Assembly (NCBI GenBank): GCA_007135015.1
Contig: SLJS01000058.1
Coordinates: 1-16,957 of the forward strand
Source: Alcanivorax sp.
GTDB taxonomy: Bacteria > Pseudomonadota > Gammaproteobacteria > Pseudomonadales > Alcanivoracaceae
DNA: 16,957 nt
Direction of reading: 5' to 3'
Shown here: positions 1-5,999 of the stretch, piece by piece
Numbering within the stretch: position 1 is the first letter of the stretch
Layout of the letters: each line of letters starts with the position of its first letter
Program-made: the position numbers and the translations under genes
Notes under the pieces: model-generated
The model's database searches: none
The model's input: only the letters and a program-made list of their open reading frames with translations
Told to the model about the DNA's origin: nothing

Positions 1-923
1 ATGCGCTCTTCAGGGGATTCGGGCCGTTTCAACCTGGCGCAATGACGCTCGACCCGCTCACAGCGCCCGGCCAGGCCGCTGTCGTTGGCAATCTGGATAT
101 TGAGCCCGGGCCGGGCGTTGAGTTCCAGCATCATGGGCCCGTGGTCCCGGTCCAGCACCAGGTCCACGCCCAGGTAGCCGAGCCCGGTGAGTTCATGGCA
201 GCTGGCGGCCATGCTCATGAACTCTTCCCATTGCGGCAGGGTGACTCCGTCCACCGGGTGCATGGTATCCGGATGCCTGCTCACACGCCGGTTGTGCCAG
301 GTGGCTCCGCGGGTGACGCCCGTGGCCAGATCCACCCCCACGCCAATGGCCCCCTGGTGAAGGTTGGCCTTGCCACCGGACTCGCGGGTGGGAAGGCGCA
401 GCATGGCCATCACCGGGTAGCCGCAGAGGACAATCAGACGGATGTCGGGCACGCCTGCGAAGCTGATGGCGCCGAAGACCTCATCCGGCCGGACCCGGTA
501 CTCCACCACCGCGCGGTCGCGGTGGCCACCCAGCGAATAGATTCCGGAGAGAATGCCGGACAGGTGAAAACCCAGATCCTCGTCGCTGAGCATTCGCCCC
601 GAGGTGGTGCGGTAAAAGCCTTCGAATCGATCGGTGACCACCACGATTCCGTCCCCGCCGGCGCCCTGGGCGGGCTTGATGACAAAGTCCCGCCTTTCAC
701 CCAGGGCCTCCCCCAGCCGGGAAATGCCCTTTTCGCTTTCCACCACCGCATAGAGCTCGGGCACGCGAATGCCCGCATCCAGACCGCGCTCCTTGCTGAT
801 CAGCTTGTCGTCGACCATCGGGTAGTTGGCACGGCGGTTGTAACGCAGCACATAGTCGGTATTGCGCTGGTTGATACCCATGACGCCACGCCGACGCAAT
901 GTCCGCCAGGTGCGCCAGAACAT
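1..923 (-). CDS. RimK-like alpha-L-glutamate ligase family protein (ATP-grasp), C-terminus cut by window edge
   Basis: ATP-grasp amidoligase of the RimK-related family usually annotated as alpha-L-glutamate ligase-like protein. It is predicted to be cytoplasmic and to join an amino acid, probably glutamate, to an unknown acceptor using ATP. Visible in the 307 codons present: a basic N-terminus followed by GINQRNTDYVLRYN (16-29), the lysine and glycine-rich nucleotide loop FVIKPAQGAGGDGI (80-93), the acidic EYRV (141-144), PDIRLIV (159-165), MRLPTR-type segment (175-180), KANLHQGAIGVGVDLATG (185-202) and the metal-binding end LELNARPGLNIQIAN (266-280). Family members are about 320 residues, so perhaps 10-15 residues are missing beyond position 1. 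Its ATG shares one base with the TGA of the upstream membrane protein gene (TGATG), indicating translational coupling. The family assignment is firm. The substrate is unknown. Confidence 0.93.
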   Translation of the reverse strand, partial: MFWRTWRTLRRRGVMGINQRNTDYVLRYNRRANYPMVDDKLISKERGLDAGIRVPELYAVVESEKGISRLGEALGERRDFVIKPAQGAGGDGIVVVTDRFEGFYRTTSGRMLSDEDLGFHLSGILSGIYSLGGHRDRAVVEYRVRPDEVFGAISFAGVPDIRLIVLCGYPVMAMLRLPTRESGGKANLHQGAIGVGVDLATGVTRGATWHNRRVSRHPDTMHPVDGVTLPQWEEFMSMAASCHELTGLGYLGVDLVLDRDHGPMMLELNARPGLNIQIANDSGLAGRCERVERHCARLKRPESPEER

Positions 924-2458
924 CAGCCCTGCCTCCTGGCCAGATCCCGGAACCGCAGCAGCTCGCTGAGACGGTAACCGCGATAGTGGCCCATCCAGAG
1001 CATGATGCCCGCCAGCACCAGCAATATGCCCGGGAAAGTGAAGACGAAATACTGCAGGGCCGGGCGGGTCATCAGCCAGTAGCCCAGCACCGCGGCGAAC
1101 AGGGTACCGGCGCCGGCCTTCATTGCATGGTTGCCGCCACGCTCTTCCCAGACGATGGACAGGCGTTCGATCACCATGGTCAGGATGACCATGGGAAACA
1201 GCGCCACCGACAGCCCGCGCTCCAGGCCCAGCTTGTGCCCCACCAGGCTCACCAGCGCCATGGTGATGACCACGAAGGTCAGCACCACCGAAAGCCGGGA
1301 CAGTAGCTGCAGATGCAGATGCTCCAGCCAGGCACGCAGGCTCAGTCCCAGCACCGTGATGCCGGTAAACAGGACAATGCCCCAGAGCAGCTGGGTCTCG
1401 CGGAAAGCCAGTGCCACCAGAATGGGTGCGAAGGTGCCCAGAGTCTCGATGCCCACCAGGTTGCGGAGCACCAGGATCAGCAATACCCCCAACGGAATCA
1501 TCAGCACGATCCGGTAAAGTTCCTGGGTGGCCAGCGGCAGCTCGTAGAGCGAGAAATCAAGCAGTGTGCGCGCCCGAAGCTCCGGCGAGCGCTGGGCCAG
1601 CTCCAGGGCGTTGACCTCGCTCTGGCGGACGCTGAATGACACCTGGGCCCGGTTTCCGCCACGCACCTCCACCAGCGGCTCCGTGCCTGTCCACCAGACG
1701 ATATGATTCTCGGGCAGGCTCCGGACCCCGTCTTGCGGATTGAAATAGATCCATCCATCACCGTTGAAACTGCGCATCCAGAGCTCGGGCTTCTGGTCTC
1801 GCACGGGCGTCAGCCTCAGGGTATGCACCTGTTCGGCGGGGATATGGGCCACACCCAGCAGCAGCTCAATCACCCGGGCACGACTGGCCTCGGAATCATC
1901 CCCGTCCAGCAGCAGCCGCACATTGTCATCGCCGGTGTCCCGAACCATGCGCACGGTTTCGCTGATAAAGGTTTCCACATCCGCCGAGCGCTGTCGGATG
2001 GTCTCCAGCAGGGCGCTGGCGGCCACCTGCTCGGCGCCGTCCAGCGCCGGACGGGGACGGAAGGGCAGATCGGGAGCCTGCGGGGCCCGGTCGCCGAAAC
2101 GGCGTGACAGCATCTTGCGGTAATACAGCACCTGCTCACCGCTGGCCCGGCGCGCGGACCAGTCCACCTGGCGGTTGCGCTCGGTCTCGGAAACGCTGAA
2201 ACCGTATCCCCGGCCCACGAAGCTTTCATTCAGCACCGTATAGCCCGGCGTTTTCGGCGGGATAAACAGTCGGGCGCGCACCGGCCTGTCCCCCTCGGCC
2301 TGGAAACTCAGCCGTGCGTCCACCACCCAGACCTGATCGGTCTCCTGCTCCACCAGCGGCAGCTCAAGCACCACCACCTGGTAGAAAACGCCGGCACCAC
2401 CGAGACCGATGAGTGCCAGCGACAACAACAGGACATGGAGGCGGACTCCGCGGATCAT
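923..2458 (-). CDS. Inactive transglutaminase-like domain / seven-transmembrane protein
   Basis: Membrane protein of 511 residues, of the family in which a catalytically dead transglutaminase-like domain is joined to a seven-helix C-terminal module; some databases call it an osmotic stress tolerance membrane protein (RloB). One N-terminal helix (about 8-27) anchors a large soluble, presumably periplasmic, region to about residue 310. The middle of this region resembles a transglutaminase fold but shows no obvious Cys-His-Asp triad. From about 314 to 495 there are roughly seven hydrophobic segments, starting at LYRIVLMIPLGVLLILVL and including GIETLGTFAPILVALAF. The start overlaps the preceding peptidase stop as ATGA and its stop overlaps the ligase start, so the three genes form one tightly coupled operon. 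The family is thought to couple a periplasmic signal or peptide to the cytoplasmic ligase. That role is inference; the domain assignment is strong. Confidence 0.93.
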   Translation of the reverse strand: MIRGVRLHVLLLSLALIGLGGAGVFYQVVVLELPLVEQETDQVWVVDARLSFQAEGDRPVRARLFIPPKTPGYTVLNESFVGRGYGFSVSETERNRQVDWSARRASGEQVLYYRKMLSRRFGDRAPQAPDLPFRPRPALDGAEQVAASALLETIRQRSADVETFISETVRMVRDTGDDNVRLLLDGDDSEASRARVIELLLGVAHIPAEQVHTLRLTPVRDQKPELWMRSFNGDGWIYFNPQDGVRSLPENHIVWWTGTEPLVEVRGGNRAQVSFSVRQSEVNALELAQRSPELRARTLLDFSLYELPLATQELYRIVLMIPLGVLLILVLRNLVGIETLGTFAPILVALAFRETQLLWGIVLFTGITVLGLSLRAWLEHLHLQLLSRLSVVLTFVVITMALVSLVGHKLGLERGLSVALFPMVILTMVIERLSIVWEERGGNHAMKAGAGTLFAAVLGYWLMTRPALQYFVFTFPGILLVLAGIMLWMGHYRGYRLSELLRFRDLARRQG

Positions 2459-3105
2459 GTCTGTCCGTCCCCGCCGTCCTCTCCTTTATCGCCTTGATCG
2501 CGCCCACTGTCCTCGTCCTGCTCATCCCCGGCGTTATCGCCTTCTTCGGCTTCTTCGTCTTCGACGACAGGCGGGTCCTCGGCATCCTTCATGCATACCG
2601 GCTCGCCGGCGACCTTGTCCTCGCGCGGGTCGAGCAGCACATTCATGGTCCTGAGCGCGTCCGCACCCACCAGCAGCGGATAGCTGAAATCCCTGCGGTC
2701 AGTGAGATTGACCCGGACCTCATCCATGCGGTGGCCAATGCAGAGCGTGAGTTTGACGATGGGGCGGCGACTGTAGCCCTTGTCGTCCTCGTCGCGGTCC
2801 TCCGCGCGCCGGCGAATGCGGACCCAGGAGTCCACCGGCAGCTCCAGTGGCAGATCGAGCTCCTCTTCCACGCCCAGGCGAAAACGGACCCATTCCTCAC
2901 CATCACGATCGAAGAATTCCGTATCGTAGGCGCTGAGTGAGGCGCTGACCGCGCCGGTATCCAGCTTTGCCGGCATGTCCACGCCCAGCTCCATGATCCC
3001 GGCCCGTTCGGAGAGGCCGTATACCACCCGCGCATCCGGGTTGGCGGCGGCCGTTGCTGCCGCCAGCGCCACAATCGCTGGAACCACGAATAACAGTTTT
3101 CTCAT
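2455..3105 (-). CDS. Exported retropepsin-like aspartyl peptidase (RimK-associated 'ATP-dependent zinc protease' family) with acidic tail
   Basis: 216-residue protein of the family historically named ATP-dependent zinc protease, now regarded as retropepsin-like. The first 21 residues form a cleavable-looking signal peptide (MRKLLFVVPAIVALAAATAA), so it probably acts in the periplasm. The aspartyl protease signature AKLDTGAVSASLSA (46-59) carries the catalytic Asp49. The second family motif, LTDRRDFSYPLLVGADAL (134-151), follows the conserved IGHRMDEV segment. The start at 3105 was chosen because an AGGA ribosome site lies five bases upstream and the signal peptide begins there; the frame is open further upstream but the extension has no coding character. 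Residues 175-216 are an unusual Asp/Glu-rich tail not typical of the roughly 170-residue family. It is the first gene of the operon with the membrane protein and ligase, overlapping the next by four bases. Confidence 0.9.
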   Translation of the reverse strand: MRKLLFVVPAIVALAAATAAANPDARVVYGLSERAGIMELGVDMPAKLDTGAVSASLSAYDTEFFDRDGEEWVRFRLGVEEELDLPLELPVDSWVRIRRRAEDRDEDDKGYSRRPIVKLTLCIGHRMDEVRVNLTDRRDFSYPLLVGADALRTMNVLLDPREDKVAGEPVCMKDAEDPPVVEDEEAEEGDNAGDEQDEDSGRDQGDKGEDGGDGQT

Positions 3106-3225
3106 CGTATCCTGACTACCTGCCCGGGGCTTCAGGGGAGAAACCCGGTCCATTTCACCGGCGATTGATCGGTTCCGGCACGCAGGACCGATGCTACCGT
3201 CCGGGGCGCCCGGGTGCACTCGCCA

Positions 3226-3380
3226 GCCCGGATATTGCACCCAATGCCATGTTCCACAGATGGCCATCGTCAGGCGAGCTCGCGACTGAAACCGGAGCGG
3301 GAACCACGCTTGAAGGGGTCCATGCGCCTGACGGCGCCCGGACCAGGCCAAGTGCACGGCATCTGGCGCAATATCCGGGC
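3226..3380. repeat. Imperfect inverted repeat with diverged arms
   Basis: The left arm 3226-3251 and the reverse complement of 3355-3380 match at 22 of 26 positions; the outer 13 bases (GCCCGGATATTGC) are identical. Further inward a second identical nine-base block, CGTCAGGCG at 3268-3276, is matched by its complement at 3325-3333. The central spacer is 48 bases. The collinear order of matching blocks suggests one diverged duplication in inverted orientation rather than chance. It may be a structured RNA, a degenerate miniature element, or two operator sites facing the two divergent genes. Confidence 0.6.
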
Positions 3381-3416
3381 CAGGGACACGCAAACCCGGG
3401 CGCGGCGATTATGACT

Positions 3417-3481
3417 GGCTCCGGCGGGCCTGTCCTTGCACCGGTTCACGCTGTTCGGGCTCTGCGGCCCGCCCCGGAGCC
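3417..3481. repeat. GC-rich inverted repeat upstream of the typA promoter
   Basis: The arm 3417-3430 (GGCTCCGGCGGGCC) is matched by the complement of 3466-3481, which differs only by two extra G:C positions in the middle. The spacer is 35 bases. A transcript through it would form a very stable stem. No T-run follows on either strand, so it is not a standard terminator. It lies about 80 bases upstream of the typA -10 box. Confidence 0.55.
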
Positions 3482-3534
3482 GCCCGGAACCCGGAGGGCC
3501 ACAGGCGCCGGCCGGGGCCCATCATGCACGGGAA

Positions 3535-3564
3535 TCACACAAGAGCCCCGGATGCAGCTATAAT
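3535..3564 (+). promoter_or_regulatory. Putative sigma70 promoter of typA
   Basis: A perfect TATAAT stands at 3559-3564, in a locally AT-richer patch of an otherwise very GC-rich region and 33 bases before the GTG start. The -35 region is poor: TCACAC (3535-3540) at 18 bases is the best I can offer. The expected transcript start is near 3571, giving a short leader containing the GGAG site. Confidence 0.5.
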
Positions 3565-3587
3565 GCGCGCCCTCTTGAGCCCCACCC

Positions 3588-3600
3588 GGAGTTTTCCGTG
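3588..3600 (+). promoter_or_regulatory. Ribosome binding site deciding the GTG start of typA
   Basis: GGAG at 3588-3591 is six bases before GTG 3598-3600. The encoded start, MIEQLRNIAIVAHVDHGKTT, aligns with the known TypA N-terminus, while the open frame upstream to 3436 encodes unrelated low-complexity sequence and crosses the TATAAT box. Confidence 0.8.
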
Positions 3601-5409
3601 ATCGAGCAACTGCGCAATATCGCCATCGTGGCCCACGTGGACCATGGCAAGACCACCCTGGTGGACAAGCTCCTCCAGCAATCGGGCACGCTGGGCGAGC
3701 GTCCCGGCGAGGTCGAGCGGGTCATGGACTCCAATGAGCTCGAACAGGAGCGTGGCATCACCATCCTGTCGAAGAACACGGCCCTGCGCTGGAACGACTA
3801 CCGCATCAATATCGTCGACACCCCCGGCCACGCGGATTTCGGCGGCGAGGTCGAGCGCGTACTGTCGATGGTGGACTCGGTGCTGCTGCTGGTGGACGCG
3901 GTGGACGGACCCATGCCGCAGACCCGGTTTGTCACCCGCAAGGCCTTCGAGCAGGGGCTGCACCCGATTCTGGTGATCAACAAGATCGACCGGCCTGGAG
4001 CCGACCCCGACCGCGCCCTCAACCGTGTCTTCGACCTGTTCGACAACCTGGGCGCCACCGACGAGCAGCTGGACTTTCCCGTCATCTATGCCTCGGCGCT
4101 CAACGGCGTCTCCGGTGACAGCCCGGAAGAAATGGAAGAGAGCATGGAGCCGCTGTTCCGTGCCATCATCGAGCACGTGCCAGCTCCGGATGTGGACCCG
4201 GAAGGCCCCTTCCAGATGCAGATTTCCTCGCTGGACTATTCCAGCTATGTGGGGGTAATCGGAATCGGCCGGATCAAGCGAGGAAAGGTAAAGACCAATA
4301 CGCCGGTGAAAATCATCGGCCGTGACCAGAAGGTCCGCAACGGCCGACTCATGAGCATCATGGGCTACCATGGCCTGGAGCGACAGGAAGTACCCGAAGC
4401 CGGCGCCGGCGATATCGTCTGTGTCACCGGCATGGACCCGCTCAACATTTCCGACACGCTTTGCGACCCCGGCAACGTGGAGGCCCTGCCGGCGCTCACC
4501 GTGGACGAGCCCACCGTCAGCATGACCTTTCACGTCAACACCAGCCCCTTTGCCGGCCAGGACGGCAAGTTCGTCACTTCCCGGAATATCCGCGAGCGCC
4601 TGGACGAGGAACTCAAGCACAATGTGGCGCTGCGCGTGGAAGACACCGACAGCCCCGACCGCTTCCGTGTTTCCGGTCGCGGAGAGCTGCACCTGTCGGT
4701 GCTCATCGAAAACATGCGCCGCCAGGGCTACGAACTGGCCGTGGGTCGCCCGGAAGTGATCGTGCGCGAAGTTGACGGCCAGAAGCAGGAGCCCTACGAG
4801 CAACTGGTACTGGATGTGGAAGAGCAGCACCAGGGCGCGATCATGGAACAGCTCGGCCTGCGCAAGGGCGAACTGCAGGACATGCAGCCTGACGGGCGCG
4901 GCCGTGTGCGGCTGGACTTCATTGCGCCCTCGCGAGGGCTGATCGGCTTTCGCTCGGAGTTCATGACGCTGACATCAGGCACAGGCATTTTCACGTCCAT
5001 CTTTTCCCACTACGGAAAATACAACCCCGAAGAAGTAAGCTACCGCAATAACGGGGTCCTCATTTCCAACGTCAGCGGGAAGACCCTGGCCTTTTCGCTG
5101 TTCAACCTGCAGGGGCGTGGTCGGCTGTTCATCGAACCCAATGTGGATGTCTATGAAGGCCAGCTGATCGGCATTCACTCCCGCGGCAACGACCTCGTGG
5201 TCAACCCCACCAAGGGCAAGCAGCTCACCAACGTCCGGGCCGCCGGCACCGACGAAAACATTGTGCTCACACCGCCCATTCGCATGTCCCTGGAGCAGGC
5301 ACTGGATTTCATCGAGGACGATGAACTGGTGGAGGTCACCCCGCATCACATCCGCCTGCGCAAGAAACTGCTTACCGAATCGGAGCGCAAACGCGCCGCC
5401 CGGCAGTAG
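3598..5409 (+). CDS. typA: Translational GTPase TypA/BipA
   Basis: Ribosome-associated GTPase of the EF-G/LepA class, involved in ribosome assembly and stress or low-temperature adaptation in the cytoplasm. The 603 residues are close to the 607 of the E. coli protein. GTPase motifs are complete: AHVDHGKT (12-19), RGITI (52-56), DTPGH (74-78) and NKID (128-131). After the G domain come the EF-Tu-like domain 2 (SSYVGVIGIGRIKRG), EF-G-like domains III and V (RFRVSGRGELHLSVLIENMRR; GLIGFRSEFMTLTSGTG) and the TypA-specific C-terminal domain ending in basic residues. The start is GTG at 3598. The TAG stop directly abuts the TAG stop of the convergent trmL gene with no room for a terminator. Expression is probably from the TATAAT promoter at 3559. 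The identification is certain. Confidence 0.98.
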   Translation: MIEQLRNIAIVAHVDHGKTTLVDKLLQQSGTLGERPGEVERVMDSNELEQERGITILSKNTALRWNDYRINIVDTPGHADFGGEVERVLSMVDSVLLLVDAVDGPMPQTRFVTRKAFEQGLHPILVINKIDRPGADPDRALNRVFDLFDNLGATDEQLDFPVIYASALNGVSGDSPEEMEESMEPLFRAIIEHVPAPDVDPEGPFQMQISSLDYSSYVGVIGIGRIKRGKVKTNTPVKIIGRDQKVRNGRLMSIMGYHGLERQEVPEAGAGDIVCVTGMDPLNISDTLCDPGNVEALPALTVDEPTVSMTFHVNTSPFAGQDGKFVTSRNIRERLDEELKHNVALRVEDTDSPDRFRVSGRGELHLSVLIENMRRQGYELAVGRPEVIVREVDGQKQEPYEQLVLDVEEQHQGAIMEQLGLRKGELQDMQPDGRGRVRLDFIAPSRGLIGFRSEFMTLTSGTGIFTSIFSHYGKYNPEEVSYRNNGVLISNVSGKTLAFSLFNLQGRGRLFIEPNVDVYEGQLIGIHSRGNDLVVNPTKGKQLTNVRAAGTDENIVLTPPIRMSLEQALDFIEDDELVEVTPHHIRLRKKLLTESERKRAARQ

Positions 5410-5874
5410 CTACAGACCGCCCGGAAAATCCAGCTGCTTCCAGGCCTCATAGAGAATCAGGGTAGCGGCATTGGCAAGATTGAGACTGCGGCTTTCCGGG
5501 CGCATGGGGATGCGAAGTCGCTGCTCCGGCGGCAGCGATGCCAGCACCGACTCGGGCAGGCCGCGGGTTTCCGGGCCCAGCAGCAACACATCCTCGTCCG
5601 CGAAGCGGGCATCGCAGTAACGCTGCCGGCCACGGGTGGAAAGCGCGAAGAGTCGCCGTGCGCCCATGGCCTCCAGAAAGGCACCATAATCCCGGTGGCG
5701 CTCCACATGCGCCAACTGCCGATAATCGAGCCCGGCGCGACGCAATCGCGTGGCGTCCATGGAAAAGCCCAGCGGCTCGATCAAATGCAGCCGCGCACCG
5801 GTATTCGCGGCAAGCCGCATGAGGTTGCCGGTGTTGGGCGGGATTTCCGGTTCGTAGAGTGCGATATGAAGCAT
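5410..5874 (-). CDS. trmL: tRNA (cytidine(34)-2'-O)-methyltransferase TrmL
   Basis: SPOUT-family methyltransferase that 2'-O-methylates the wobble nucleotide of certain leucine tRNAs, using S-adenosylmethionine. The 154 residues match the family length. Diagnostic motifs are PEIPPNTGNLMRL (9-21), RRAGLDY (45-51), GPETRGLP (100-107) and the knot segment IPMRPESRSLNLANA (122-136). It is convergent with typA and touches it. It lies downstream of the HMG-CoA reductase gene on the same strand but is separated by a 125-bp repeat-rich spacer, so it probably has its own promoter. No Shine-Dalgarno sequence precedes the ATG: six C residues sit there, and a TATATT box ends six bases upstream, which would fit a leaderless or nearly leaderless mRNA. 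Confidence 0.96.
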   Translation of the reverse strand: MLHIALYEPEIPPNTGNLMRLAANTGARLHLIEPLGFSMDATRLRRAGLDYRQLAHVERHRDYGAFLEAMGARRLFALSTRGRQRYCDARFADEDVLLLGPETRGLPESVLASLPPEQRLRIPMRPESRSLNLANAATLILYEAWKQLDFPGGL

Positions 5875-5880
5875 GGGGGG

Positions 5881-5886
5881 AATATA
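5881..5886 (-). promoter_or_regulatory. TATATT -10-like box immediately upstream of trmL
   Basis: Read on the minus strand, TATATT is followed by CCCCCC and then the trmL ATG. A -10 box at this spacing would start transcription at or within a base or two of the ATG. No good -35 hexamer is visible; the expected place is occupied by GC-rich sequence and a short hairpin (5887-5902). Confidence 0.3.
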
Positions 5887-5902
5887 GCGGCCTGACGGCC
5901 GC
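5887..5902. repeat. Perfect 6-bp stem hairpin, loop TGAC
   Basis: GCGGCC and GGCCGC flank TGAC. The core GCCTGACGGC recurs, in one orientation or the other, in two other intergenic places in this window (3326-3335 and 15461-15470). Confidence 0.5.
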
Positions 5903-5904
5903 GT

Positions 5905-5995
5905 GGCGAGAGGCGAGAGGAATACAGTGGTCGGCGGTCAGTTATCAGTGGTCAGACCGTCTTCTTCCGACCACTGACCGCTGGCCACCGACCAG
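5905..5995. repeat. Heptamer-periodic repeat forming an inverted arrangement
   Basis: The sequence has seven-base periodicity: GGCGAGA twice (5905-5918), then TGGTCGG, CGGTCAG, TTATCAG, TGGTCAG on one side (5928-5955), and CGACCAC, TGACCGC, TGGCCAC, CGACCAG on the other (5968-5995). The two halves are complementary: CAGTGGTCGG (5925-5934) pairs with 5967-5976, and GCGGTCAGT (5934-5942) pairs with 5973-5981 in an alternative register. This resembles the short heptameric intergenic repeats found in many bacterial genomes. It follows the HMG-CoA reductase stop codon directly and could act as a 3' structural element. No T-run is present. Confidence 0.65.
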
Positions 5996-5999
5996 TTCT

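Larger units (their letters stand above)
3106..3597. other. 492-bp gene-free divergent region with several inverted repeats
   Basis: This region separates the divergent peptidase operon (minus) and typA (plus). Both strands stay open in places only because of high GC. It contains an imperfect inverted repeat (3226-3276 with 3325-3380), a GC-rich hairpin (3417-3481) and a TATAAT box at 3559. I found no convincing small coding gene, tRNA or rho-independent terminator. The region could hold an untranslated RNA or paired regulator sites, but that is inference from symmetry only. Confidence 0.6.

Noticed and set aside
42..977. Long plus-strand open frame
   Set aside because: It is the antisense of the RimK-like ligase gene, whose minus-strand protein carries clear ATP-grasp motifs; high GC keeps the opposite frame open.
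3436..3597. N-terminal extension of TypA in the same frame
   Set aside because: The extension is Pro/Gly/Ala-rich without similarity to TypA, crosses a perfect TATAAT box, and a GTG with a good ribosome site at 3598 gives the standard N-terminus.
3106..3597. Possible tRNA or other known RNA gene in the large spacer
   Set aside because: No cloverleaf arms, CCA end or T-loop motif could be found; the symmetry is that of simple inverted repeats.
3535..4830. 431-codon minus-strand open frame inside typA
   Set aside because: It is exactly antisense to conserved GTPase domains; the protein is His/Val/Asp-rich as expected for a shadow frame and has no recognisable domain.
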